From Aspergillus flavus (Eukaryota > Ascomycota > Eurotiomycetes > Eurotiales > Aspergillaceae): a DNA stretch of 64,000 bases. Shown one piece after another: positions 37,399-46,709 of this stretch (the stretch's first letter is position 1; each line of letters starts with the position of its first letter). The notes beneath the pieces are model-generated. The model made no database searches, had not been told where the DNA came from, and was given only the letters and a program-made list of their open reading frames with translations. The translations under genes were made by a program, and so were the position numbers. Location of the stretch: the NCBI RefSeq assembly GCF_009017415.1, contig NC_092409.1, positions 4,030,001 to 4,094,000 of the forward strand, given 5' to 3'.

Positions 37399-37824
37399 TT
37401 TGTTTTCCTTCCTGCATTCAATTTCTCCATGGAACGACAATTAACCCTGGTCAAATGCCCTGTTTCTGTATTGTAGAGTCCCCGGATGATGCTGCAGGTG
37501 TAGTAAGTACCACCGGTTCCCTCATATGCAATTTCTGAGACTTGCTTTAGCTGCCATAAGGAATGACAATGCATGTTCCTGTACCCAGCACGAAGCTTGA
37601 GAGCCATTTGACAAGAAACTCGAGCAAGTGAAGTTCCTATGATGGGAAATAACTCAGATCACCTGAGGATCTTCAGAGAACAAGTTCTCATAGCGAACAG
37701 CCAGTAATCCCGTACATACAAAAGTTCATCCTGACAATAAGTCTGTCACCATCCAAGAAAAAGTATGCCAGCACAAATGATTCCAGGTACAAAATGTATA
37801 AGCAAGGTAGACAAGAGACAAAAA
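37399..37824. other. Convergent 3' region
   Basis: Lies between the kinase remnant and the stop of the minus-strand Pro/Tyr-rich gene. No gene seen. Confidence 0.5.
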
Positions 37825-38601
37825 CTACCCCAACAAAGCCGACCAACCATCCTCATTTCCCAAAAGCTCCTCCTCCCACTCCTTATCCGAAGTGATCCGA
37901 TACTCAACAACCCCCAATCCACTAACCACAATCCAATCCAACAGCTCCGGATCCGCATTTACAAAGATTTGGAATGCCCACGCCTTCTTCTTCTTCTTCG
38001 ACGATGACGAGGAACCACCCCACATGGACGATTTCGATTCCTGCCGCTGGTGGTCCGGTAACTTCCACTTATCGAACCGGGCCAGCACGGTCTTGTTCGA
38101 GTCGACAAGCTTAAAGCGTTTCTCAAGGAGATCGCTTTCTTTCCATTCGAGGGTGCCGTAGCGGGGATGGGTGAATTGGTGCCCGGAGGCGAGGAAGTCC
38201 GGACGCTTCATTTTGAGCTCGGGGATGTTGTGAATTGAGATGGTGATTTTGGAGGACATGGAGGAGAGGGAAACGGTTCCTATGGTTGTTTTGGTGGGTG
38301 GTGGGTTGTTTATTGGATATTGGGGGTGCATCGGGTATTGCTGGGGTGGAAATGGGTTTGGAGGAGGGTATGGTTGCTGGTAGTATGGGTTTGGTGCTGG
38401 TGGATAGCCATATTGAGGCGGTGGTGGTGGTTGCTGCTGGTATGCAGGCTGCAGGCGGGAGATGGAGAGGTTCGGTTTCGAGGATAAACATGCGACTTCG
38501 TAGATGGGAGTTGCGGTGCCGTTTCCGTGTTGCAGGGAGATAATGAAGGTACTCTTTGATTTGATGCGTTGGTAGGAGAGGAGTTGGACTGGTTGATCCA
38601 T
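37825..38601 (-). CDS. Pro/Gln/Tyr-rich protein with tubby-like/DUF6593-like fold
   Basis: A single exon of 258 residues from ATG at 38601. The open frame extends ten codons further upstream without an ATG. The N-terminal block (SKSTFIISLQHGNGTATPIYEVACLSSKPNLSI) and the C-terminal block (IGTVSLSSMSSKITISI, then LEWKESDLLEKRFKLVDSNKTVLARFDKW, then LLDWIVVSGLGVVEYR) look like the beta-strand pattern of fungal DUF6593/LURP-like proteins with the tubby-like fold. Between them sits a low-complexity insert of about 55 residues rich in Pro, Gln and Tyr. A Ser/Lys run (SSSSSKKKKK) interrupts the C-terminal half. The biochemical function is unknown; family assignment is by pattern only. Confidence 0.65.
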   Translation of the reverse strand: MDQPVQLLSYQRIKSKSTFIISLQHGNGTATPIYEVACLSSKPNLSISRLQPAYQQQPPPPPQYGYPPAPNPYYQQPYPPPNPFPPQQYPMHPQYPINNPPPTKTTIGTVSLSSMSSKITISIHNIPELKMKRPDFLASGHQFTHPRYGTLEWKESDLLEKRFKLVDSNKTVLARFDKWKLPDHQRQESKSSMWGGSSSSSKKKKKAWAFQIFVNADPELLDWIVVSGLGVVEYRITSDKEWEEELLGNEDGWSALLG

Positions 38602-39702
38602 TCTTGTGTCTGTTAGGGTTGGGATGGTCACTTGGATGTGCTTTGACTACAACTCTGGTGGACGAAAGGATGAGGATGTGATTTATATATGTAGTAGTGG
38701 ACCTCTCCTCCTACCTTAGTGTTCTGGGCTACTAAGGATTAAAATGTTACATGGTTGCAAGATCTATATCCATCGAAGCTGAAGTGGCTGAAGTCCAGCA
38801 TCCTCGGGCTATGGAAGGACGTGATTGGACTGATTGGAGGCCGATGACTGGAAATACGAGGCAGTTGGGTCTCCGACAAGGCGCAGCAGTCAATCTGTTA
38901 CTTAACCAGGTGAGACGCCGCGCTTAGGCAGAACCATAAGCCCTCCAAGCTTTTGTTCCAGACGGTTCCGATTGGTGAGTGTCTAGCGGATATCTGCCAG
39001 TCTTCAGGATAGCTGGTACTCCTATACATGGGCCTTGGTGGAATATTCTACTGCCGGGCTAGACTCGTTCGGAGTGGGAAGGATTCGTTTGGCTGAACGG
39101 TCGGTTCAATTCGTTTAGAGTCGAATGCGAAACTTTAAATAGTAATTTTAGTCAAATGGACTTTTTTGATTGCTGTGTTAGCCATAAAAAGCCATTCTAG
39201 AGGCCTCAAGTACAGGCTGAAGATTTGAAGTTAGGGTTTGCATGTATGTACGGGTGCCTTAGGCCAACCACTTGCCTTTCCGAGAACATCACGAGCTTCT
39301 CGGGTTTTACACAGTATCCAGGTAATTACCTACAGGCCAACTAATTACTAGACATAACTAGTAGGTAGAGAACCATTGAGAACCCCACGCAGTTACTACA
39401 GGATACCTCTTACTCAGTACATGTTCCATACTTGTTTGGCCGCCAATCACCCGTGACCCACTAGCCGTATTGGGCAAGTCACTGACCGTTTAACGACGTC
39501 AGTGACTTATGACGTCGCCGATGACGCTCAACATTGTTGGAATGAGAAAAGTATTGAGTATAAGGTATATAAGGAGGAGGCAACAGTGACCTCGAAACAT
39601 ATTCTTAACTTCCATTGATCAATTTCTAGATACCAAGACTTGCCATATACCACATTACTTTTATCTTACAGTTGAACTCCTATATCCACCCATTGAACCA
39701 CC
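38602..39702. other. Intergenic region upstream of the CsbD-like gene
   Basis: Shared upstream region of two divergent genes. The proximal 210 bases before the CsbD-like start hold CRE-like sites (39494-39527) and a TATA element (39566-39574). I see no gene in the distal part. Confidence 0.55.
39494..39527. promoter_or_regulatory. Cluster of CRE/AP-1-like bZIP sites
   Basis: GACGTCA at 39495-39501, GTGACTTA at 39501-39508, TGACGTC at 39510-39516 and TGACGC at 39522-39527 lie in 34 bases, about 180-210 bases before the CsbD-like start codon. TGACGTCA-type sites are bound by ATF/CREB-family bZIP factors such as AtfA, which control stress genes in Aspergillus. A TATA element (TATATAAGG) follows at 39566. 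Confidence 0.55.
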
Positions 39703-40204
39703 ATGTCTTTCATCACACGTGTTGCTCCCCGTGCGGGCTCCTTGAACTCCATCGTCCGTTCCACAGCTACTCCTTCACTGTTTGTAGGAGGCGCCCGCTC
39801 TATCTCTGTCACGGCAGCAAAGCAAAAGGGCCCCGTGGAAGCAGCCAAGGATACCCTGAAGAAGACGGACGACGTTCTCTCCGGTGCGGCAGTCAAGGGA
39901 ATCGAGAAGGGCGGTATGTACCAATTATAACTTCTTCCATCTGGCCTTATGTAGCTTGGTTCTGACTTTGGATTCCGGTATAGAGCAAGTAGCCGAAGCA
40001 ATCAGAGGCACCGCCAACAAGAACACCGGAGAATTAAAGGGAGATGCAGCGGAGCTCGCTGGTCAGGGCAAGAGCAAGGCTGAAGAAACATTGGGATCTG
40101 CAAAGGGCAAGACCGAGGAGACCCTGGGCTCAGCAAAGGGCAAGGCCAAAGAAACTCTAGGCGAGGCCAAGGGCAAGGCGAAGGAAACAGTCGGCAACTT
40201 CTAA
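39703..40204 (+). CDS. CsbD/LEA-like stress protein, probably mitochondrial
   Basis: Two exons (39703-39913, 39984-40204) encode 143 residues. The N-terminus (MSFITRVAPRAGSLNSIVRS) is a good mitochondrial presequence. The second exon contains a CsbD-like motif (AIRGTANKNTGELKGDAAELAGQGKSKAEE) and then imperfect 11-residue repeats of the type AKGKAKETLGE, about four copies, matched by 33-base repeats in the DNA. Such repeats form amphipathic helices in LEA proteins, which protect membranes and proteins during desiccation or heat. The upstream CRE-like cluster fits stress control. The molecular role is inferred from these features only. Confidence 0.85.
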
Positions 40205-40378
40205 AAGTCTCAAAAGAAGCGACTTGAAGACCCGGAATGACTAGAATGATTGTTGCACGCATGTATTTACCATCTTCGCATAATACTTTCCTATAATGTA
40301 CAATATTAGTATTGGGATCGTGGTCTCCACTGCTGTAGAGCCCGCGTATGGAGGGCAAAGTTTTCAGGCACTTCAAGC

Positions 40379-41380
40379 TCATTCCGTCCGAGCGAGCATG
40401 AGAACGTATTCTCGGGTGCTCAATCCAAATTTGAGCACATCTTTGTCTCTCACTTCAACATATCGTCCACCTGGAATCTTGTCCCCATTCACCGCCGAGC
40501 CATTGGCACTCTCAAGGTCAATGAGGTAAGGTCTGACACGCCCAATCCGGTCGCCGAATTCATTTCGCTTTTCGACATAACGGAATTGGAGGGCGGCATG
40601 TTGCTTGGAGCAACTCGGGTGTTCCAGAGGAAAATCCACAACCAGGTTCTCTCTGCCTATAAGCCAGCAGCTGCGCTCATTCAGTTCCACCACCTCAAGG
40701 AGATCGTCCCCCTTAAACACGTAGAGACGCCAGGGATCTTTAGCTGGGGGCTTGCGGGCTTCAGGTGGTTCATGGTATTTGAGGACCACTGTTCCTCCTC
40801 CACTGACGTTCACAGTATTGCTCTCAGCAGCCAAGCGCCCAGTGTTAGCGAAATTGGGCTTCTCCTTTTCTGGTGGAGGGGCGGATGGGTCCTTCTGAGC
40901 TACCTCCGATGTGTAAGCGTCTTGCTGGGAAGGCAAGGCGCCCCTAGAGCGCACGGGGTCGCGTGACGATGGACTGCGCGAGCGCCTTGAAGGTGAGCGA
41001 GATCGGGATGTAGTCCGATAGCTTCTTGACGACCTCTCTTTATCGTCGTGTGTATCCCGGTCGCGATGGCGTCGATGCCGACGCTCTTCCGGTGAACGAT
41101 GTCGACGTCTTCTCCGATCGTCGTCCGAATTGTCCGCTCGTTCCCTCCGCTCTCGGCGGCGATGATCATCGTCTCTTTTGCGGCTACTCCGGCCTGAAGG
41201 ACTGCGGGATGACCGGCGTTGGGAGCCATCTCGTCGAGAGCTTCGACGATCGTCACGACGTCGCGAACTGCTCTCGTATTCGTCGTCATATTTTCGTCGT
41301 CGCTCACTTTTCGCATGCGGGGAACCTGCTGGCGATCGGTGCCGCGAGCGGTCGCGGTAGTCTTCTCGTGATTCCGGCAT
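40379..41380 (-). CDS. FHA-domain splicing factor SNIP1/Pml1 (RES complex)
   Basis: A single exon gives 333 residues from the ATG at 41380, which has good context (accATGcc). An in-frame ATG ten codons upstream (41410) is also possible. The N-terminal half is an Arg/Ser/Asp-rich RS-type tail. The C-terminal half is an FHA domain of the SNIP1/Pml1 type: PWRLYVFKGDDLLEVVELN, then CWLIGRENLVVDFPLEHPSCSKQHAALQFR (phosphopeptide-binding Arg, Ser and His), then DLESANGSAVNG. In yeast Pml1 is a subunit of the RES complex, which retains unspliced pre-mRNA and promotes splicing. The protein should be nuclear. It shares a 263-bp upstream region with the divergent J-protein gene. Confidence 0.92.
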   Translation of the reverse strand: MPESREDYRDRSRHRSPAGSPHAKSERRRKYDDEYESSSRRRDDRRSSRRDGSQRRSSRSPSGRSSRKRDDDHRRRERRERADNSDDDRRRRRHRSPEERRHRRHRDRDTHDDKERSSRSYRTTSRSRSPSRRSRSPSSRDPVRSRGALPSQQDAYTSEVAQKDPSAPPPEKEKPNFANTGRLAAESNTVNVSGGGTVVLKYHEPPEARKPPAKDPWRLYVFKGDDLLEVVELNERSCWLIGRENLVVDFPLEHPSCSKQHAALQFRYVEKRNEFGDRIGRVRPYLIDLESANGSAVNGDKIPGGRYVEVRDKDVLKFGLSTREYVLMLARTE

Positions 41381-41478
41381 GGTCAGAAGTGCTGAGTGAA
41401 ATTGGTTCACTTGACCGGGTGAGAATTTAAGAATGATTTCTGTTTCAAGGAACTAAAGCAGCTTAACGATAGCATGGG

Positions 41479-41485
41479 CACGTGA
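41479..41485. promoter_or_regulatory. CACGTGA element in a divergent promoter
   Basis: CACGTGA lies in the 263-bp spacer between the divergent SNIP1-like gene (start 41380, minus) and the J-protein gene (start 41644, plus). The same element occurs in the divergent promoter at 20447. The factor is unknown. Confidence 0.35.
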
Positions 41486-41643
41486 TGACTGATCAAGTTA
41501 TCGCCGGTGGATCCGGAAAACAAATCAAGTGGAGTTCCCCTCTTTCTGTCTCTTCCATATCAGAACATATCGTTTCCGCCCCATGGTTTTTGTTTTTGTG
41601 TAGGGGGAGTAATTCACATCTCCTCCTTTGAAATCATGCGACC

Positions 41644-42543
41644 ATGTTCAAGAAACCTCAAGTCTTCAGCTTCGGTGGATTGCATTTGCTAAATCCGTCG
41701 TGCCACTCATCACCAGCTCATCCGCGTCCATGGCAGTTGTCTCCGCACCGGGGGTTTGCCACTGCTCATGGTTTCCGCGAAGATGACCTCTCCTGGCCAT
41801 CTTCCTCCTCTTTTACTCCCTACGATGTGTTCAAGCAAGACCGGAACGCTCCGTATTCGAAGCACAGGTTCTATGAATTAGTCAAGATCTACCACCCGGA
41901 TCGACCGTGCAATGATCATCCATTATGCAGGGACCTCTCTCCCGAAACGAGGGTTCACAGATACCATGTTGTAGTAACAGCCCATGAGATTTTATCCGAT
42001 CCATCTAGGCGGGCGGCTTACGATCTGTCTGGTGCTGGATGGAATCTCCACCCACAAGGTTCACATCCACCCTGGGCTAGGCCAGGCTCGCGTGACTGGA
42101 GTCCCATCTATGCTAATGCAACCTGGGAAGACTGGGAACGATGGCAGAACCGTTATAATGGAAAGCAGCAAACGATGGTTGACCATCGCACCTTTGCGCG
42201 ATTGATTATACTTCTGACCCTGCTGGGAGGTGCGCTTCAGGCGTCCTGGATCAACAAACTAAGTATTGGACATGAAGATCGACTTCAACAACTCAATGAG
42301 GAAACCATGCGACTCCTGGCAGGACGACGGGAAAATACCGTGAAGCAGATGCCATCATCCGAAGCCAAAGTCCAACACTTTCTTATCCGGAGAGATCCTT
42401 CAGGTGTTGGATTAAAGGGGCAAGAGCAGCAGGTCTACCAGAAGGTTCTCTATCCTCGAGAGTCTTCCTCCGAAGAAGCGCATCCAGTGAAGATACTGGG
42501 CAATACGACCACGGATGCTAAAGAACCAGACCCGACATCTTAA
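41644..42543 (+). CDS. J-domain (DnaJ-like) protein, mitochondrial membrane
   Basis: A single exon of 299 residues. The ATG has good context (accATGtt) and begins a basic, hydroxylated presequence that should direct the protein to mitochondria. The J domain spans about residues 58-130, with the HPD tripeptide at residues 84-86 in the loop KIYHPDRPCN and a closing EILSDPSRRAAYDLSG helix. After it comes a Trp-rich segment and one hydrophobic helix (FARLIILLTLLGGALQASWI) that may anchor the protein. The J domain stimulates an Hsp70 ATPase; partner and substrate are unknown. The C-terminus is soluble and charged. Confidence 0.88.
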   Translation: MFKKPQVFSFGGLHLLNPSCHSSPAHPRPWQLSPHRGFATAHGFREDDLSWPSSSSFTPYDVFKQDRNAPYSKHRFYELVKIYHPDRPCNDHPLCRDLSPETRVHRYHVVVTAHEILSDPSRRAAYDLSGAGWNLHPQGSHPPWARPGSRDWSPIYANATWEDWERWQNRYNGKQQTMVDHRTFARLIILLTLLGGALQASWINKLSIGHEDRLQQLNEETMRLLAGRRENTVKQMPSSEAKVQHFLIRRDPSGVGLKGQEQQVYQKVLYPRESSSEEAHPVKILGNTTTDAKEPDPTS

Positions 42544-42988
42544 AGAAAAGTGCTATTGTCTGATGTAACTTACACTAGGTTCGGGGTAAATACTTACTAT
42601 TGACACAAAGCATGGATACATATTATTCTTGATTCTCATGACTTCCAGGAGCTATGATGTAATTGCTGTATAAGACGATGCATAAAAAGTGCATAAAAGT
42701 AGAACTAATCTCAATAATCAGATTAGAATATACTTTCGGTTGGACCCATCCATGACCCAGTCGCTATACCGAGGTTCGCCCTGAAGATTAGAACCTCTTT
42801 GGAGAAAAGCGGCGATCTCTCTCAATCTCCTCTTGCCCGCCCCCTCACTCCTTTTCTTTCTTCATCTTTCTGTTTTCTCGGGTTCCATTTGATTTGCTAC
42901 CAACCGTAGCCATTCTTTATATTTCCAGGCTGGTAGTCGTCCACTTAGCTTTTTATACGGGAGTGTTGCAGACAAGTTGGTCGTCACC
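42544..42988. other. Intergenic region
   Basis: Tandem plus-strand genes flank it. A pyrimidine-rich stretch at 42820-42890 suggests the leader of the esterase gene. No gene seen. Confidence 0.5.
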
Positions 42989-44509
42989 ATGAGTACTCTC
43001 GATAGCCCCATCGCTCTTTTGAAGGCAATGGTGGTGAGGATCCCCCTCATCCTAAAGACCTTATTTCTTCATACAATTCGCTTGTCCCCCGTATCCGGAA
43101 AACAAGACCTGCGGACAGAGTTAACTGTCGCTATCATCCGCTCTTTTATTGCCTTCACGACGACGCCAGTCGGCAAACAGCAAAAAGGCAGCATGCGTGA
43201 CCCAGGCATCAAGGGTCCTATGTGGATCTCGAAAGTGACATTACCTCCGCCTGAAAACGATGTACAAGAAGCCGTGTTCAAAGCGTTCGAGGATCTGAAA
43301 CTGGGTGGCGAGACCTACGATATCCCAGGTGTTGTTCCTGTTGAGGCAGAGTGGACCAGTTACCGTAGTGGTGTGGACAAGAATGCGCCGCAGCCTGATA
43401 TTTCGGAAGAAGACAAGTATAAGGAGTTACGGAAAGAAGCGCAATCGGATACGGTCATCCTGTACTTTCACGGAGGAGCTTACTTGTCAGTAATCCTATA
43501 GTCTCCTGTCCACGGTCCCTTGCTGATAAACTACAACAGTCTCATGGATCCCTGCACCCATCGTATTCCAGTCGCTCAGCTTTCCAAGAGGACTGGGGCG
43601 CCCATTTTGTCGGTGCGATACCGACTCGCGCCACAGCATCCCTTCCCCTCTGCGCTCGTGGATGCTTTGGTTGCGTATCTGTCTCTCATTGCCCCACCCC
43701 CTGGCTCACTCCATGAGCCCGTGCCTGCAAAGAAGATTATCTTTTCCGGCGACTCCGCCGGTGGAAATCTATGCTTAGTGCTTCTGCAGACTCTATTAAC
43801 GCTTCGCCGCATCTCCCCAACTATCCGCTTCCACGGCCAAGACATCCCGATTGAATTACCCGCTGGATTAGCCATGAGCTCACCATGGTGTGATGTGACA
43901 CGATCTATGCCCTCTGTCGTTAACAACGCCCTATACGACTATCTTGCACCGCCGTCCCAAGTTCCCGAGACACTCTACCAACCCCCTAGTATCCCTGCAG
44001 ACACCATCTGGCCGTGTAAACCGCCGCGAGTCGACCTTTTCTCCAATGCCAACGCAGCAATCCACCCTCTAGTATCGCCTCTAGCAGCACGCAAAGAACT
44101 CTGGAAAGGCTCACCACCGATCTACATGAACATGGGCGAAGAAGGTCTCTCAGACGAAGGCCTCCTTCTAGCTCGCAAAATGTGCCAAGTTGGGGTTCCT
44201 GTCGTGGTGGAACAGTTCGAAGGCATGCCACATTGTTTCGGTCTTCTCATGGTCAAGACACCAGCCGGGAAACGCTTTTTCGATGGGATGTCTAAGTTCT
44301 GCAGTGACGCGATTGCGGGTCGGGTGGAGCCATCCAGCTGTTTGACGTACATTGGGTATAAGTTGCGGTCGGCTCGCGAGATTCCGTTGGATAAGGCTGT
44401 TTCTTTGACTGACGAGGAGGTTGATGAGCGATTGCGCAAGAGTGCTGAATGGCGGATTAAGGGCGAAGAAGAACTGCAGAAACAATATTATGAGAAGGCG
44501 AAACTGTAG
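42989..44509 (+). CDS. Alpha/beta-hydrolase esterase/lipase, HSL family
   Basis: Two exons (42989-43497, 43540-44509) encode 492 residues. The intron is only 42 nt and splits the oxyanion motif HGGAY. The hydrolase core shows HGGAY, the nucleophile elbow GDSAGGNL, the acid region NMGEEGLSDEG and the catalytic His in GMPHCFGLL, the order expected for hormone-sensitive-lipase-type enzymes. The N-terminus carries a hydrophobic stretch (IALLKAMVVRIPLILKTLFL), possibly a membrane anchor. The C-terminal about 70 residues are charged and helical. Substrate is not predictable; small acyl esters are typical for the family. No cofactor genes are nearby. Confidence 0.9.
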
Positions 44510-44521
44510 GGTTTATATAAG

Positions 44522-44542
44522 TATATATATATATATATATAT
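44522..44542. repeat. (TA)n microsatellite
   Basis: About ten consecutive TA units directly after the esterase gene, in its likely 3' UTR. Confidence 0.9.
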
Positions 44543-44733
44543 GTTACTATAAGCAGTAATTGGTCCTATAGCAGATGTCTAGCGTAAAAGAAAAGGTGAA
44601 CGAGTCCGACAGACAGGCCAGAGGAACGAAGCCTGAACGCCTTGTCTCGTAGAGGCCAATCTCATAACGAATTAACTAGCCAAGAAAACCCCCAAGAAAC
44701 CCTAATATCAAAGTCTACCTAGACATGACCAAC

Positions 44734-45339
44734 TTAACAGAGCTGAGTACCGGCTGTAGCGCAAGGATCTATTGATTCACTCAGTAAAAGTACCATCTCA
44801 CAGCAAAAGCGAAGCAACTTACCATCAACATAGTTATACGTGAGCTCGCCATCGTCCACATTGTTGTTACCCTGAGGGAAATAGTATGGCACACTACCAC
44901 ACTGCTTGCATCTACACATCCCAACAAAGTTAACCACTTGGCCTCAAACCACAACGCAGACATTCGCCCAGACAACTCACCCATGATCGGTAATATAATG
45001 AGCCAAGTTCTTAATCACACCGCCGTTGGTTCCCCCGGTCTTCTGCAGGAAAGCACAATAACCACCGCCATTACCAGCCTGGTTGCCAACACAGGCGATG
45101 TGCTCTCCGTTCATGTACCTGTTTGGTATATGTGAGTCTGGTGGTTGACATCTAGATGGAAAAATAGGCTGTACGTACCATCTGTTGGTATCGATATGTT
45201 GAATCACGTTGGTGAGTTGCTGAGCAGCATCAGAAGGTCCCCATAATACGCTGCACTTTGCGGAACCGCGACAGTTGATTCCGAGTTTGGCGTTGGCAGT
45301 GAGAGCACTTGCGACTATTAAGAATACTGTGGCCAACAT
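44734..45339 (-). CDS. Small secreted KP4 killer-toxin-like protein (copy 1)
   Basis: Four exons on the minus strand (45339-45179, 45118-44981, 44911-44823, 44768-44734) join in frame to 140 residues. A signal peptide covers about the first 17 residues. The mature part follows the KP4 pattern: KLGINCRGS at the start, a Cys-rich core with GEHIACVG, NLAHYITDHG, CKQCGSVPYYFPQGNNN and GELTYNYVD near the end, with a final Cys at the last residue. KP4 proteins are small disulfide-bonded proteins first known from a smut virus; fungal genomes carry chromosomal relatives of mostly unknown role, suspected in competition with other fungi. Nothing is broken. A TATAAA box lies upstream (complement of 45448-45453). 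It is divergent from a second copy at 46204. Confidence 0.85.
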
Positions 45340-46203
45340 GTTGAGAGATGTTTTGGTGGGGAGTAGATCGAAGGAGAGGGTTGGAAGATTAGTACCGAGA
45401 GTTGTGTGTTTTCTGGAGACTTGAATTACACGGTACCATAGCTGAATTTATAGAAATTCATATCTAGGCCTATACTATGTTTTAATATACTAGTGAGATA
45501 TTTACTATATGACTCTAATATAGTCTTGGACACCACGAGATGAACTGTATTAGGAAAATGGTCCATAGAGCCCATATCCAGCAAGGAGGCTAAATCAAAG
45601 CATCAGCGCGATGTCACCCATGTGTGTAACATTGCCGACAACATTCAAGGATATCCTGGGTAAAGGGGACAGGAATACGAGAATCTGGGCGTCGATACTC
45701 TCCCTAGGCTGCAAAGCGGACCGCATAGGGCTTTACCGCAATAAGCTCAAATAAGCATCTTCAGCCTGATCGACTAGCCCGAACTAGAATTTGGTCCGCG
45801 TTCCCGAATGACAGGCGACGAACTAAGGACGGAAAGGGCAAGGGGGATCGCCTTTTTGGGAGGGGCAGGGACCCTGCATGGGAATCATAATCATTACGAG
45901 ATTCTTGGTTTTTGAGACATACTCTTGGCAGCTGAAGTCGTTGACCAAATTCCTAAACGGGTAGTTTAGAGGTGTTTTGTACTATGGATGGGGGAATTGT
46001 ATAGTAGAGAGATTGTTGTTGTTACTGTGTCTTGGATGAATATGTGTAGAAGCTCTGAAATATATAAAAGGTGACTTGGTGCCACAAGAAATAGCAACCC
46101 TAACTTAGCAAGTATATCAAATCATCTACCTTCTCTAATCAGCCTATCCATACTACTACTTATTACCATTTTTTTTTTTTAAAAAAAAATACCATAATCC
46201 ACC
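45340..46203. promoter_or_regulatory. Shared upstream region of the KP4-like pair
   Basis: An 864-bp region between two divergent KP4-like genes. TATA elements face each gene (complement of 45448-45453, and TATATAAAAG at 46061-46070). A T12A9 tract sits at 46169-46189 in the leader of copy 2. I see no third gene. Confidence 0.6.
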
Positions 46204-46709
46204 ATGTACACCCCATCTATCATCCAAGGTCTCCTCCTCGCCATCACCCTGGTGTCCTCCTCCTCAGCCAAGCTCGGAATCAACTGCCGCGGTTCAGCGA
46301 ACTGCAACACCTTCGGCAACACCCAGATGGCCTTCCAGCTCAAACGCGCCATCGACGGCATTGACCCCAACCGCTGGTACAACAACGGAGAGCACATCGC
46401 CTGTGTCGGATCCGGTGCTCGCATCACCGGCAATGGCGGGTTCTGTGCATTCCTACAGAACACCGGTGGTACGAATGGTGCTGTGATCAAGAGTTTGGCT
46501 CATTATATCCCGGAACATGGGTATGTTGCTCCTTTCTCCTTATATAGGTGGAAGTTTGAGGGAGGTTACTGATATTTTGGTGTAGATGCAAGGTTTGCGG
46601 TAGTGTGCCGTATTTCTATCCTCAGGGTAATAATAATGTCGATGATGGGGAGCTTACCTTTAATTATGTGGATAATGCGTGCACGAAGGATGAAGCGAAG
46701 CTTTGCTGA
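46204..46709 (+). CDS. Small secreted KP4 killer-toxin-like protein (copy 2)
   Basis: Two exons (46204-46520, 46586-46709) encode 146 residues. A signal peptide covers about the first 20 residues (MYTPSIIQGLLLAITLVSSS). The mature part shares with copy 1 the start KLGINCRGS, the GEHIACVG core and the CKVCGSVPYFYPQGNNN block, and again ends in Cys. The single intron lies at the same place as the second intron of copy 1, after HG and before the CxxCGS motif; the other two introns of copy 1 are absent. It should be secreted and disulfide-bonded. The role (competition, development or other) is unknown. The reading frame is intact. Confidence 0.87.
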
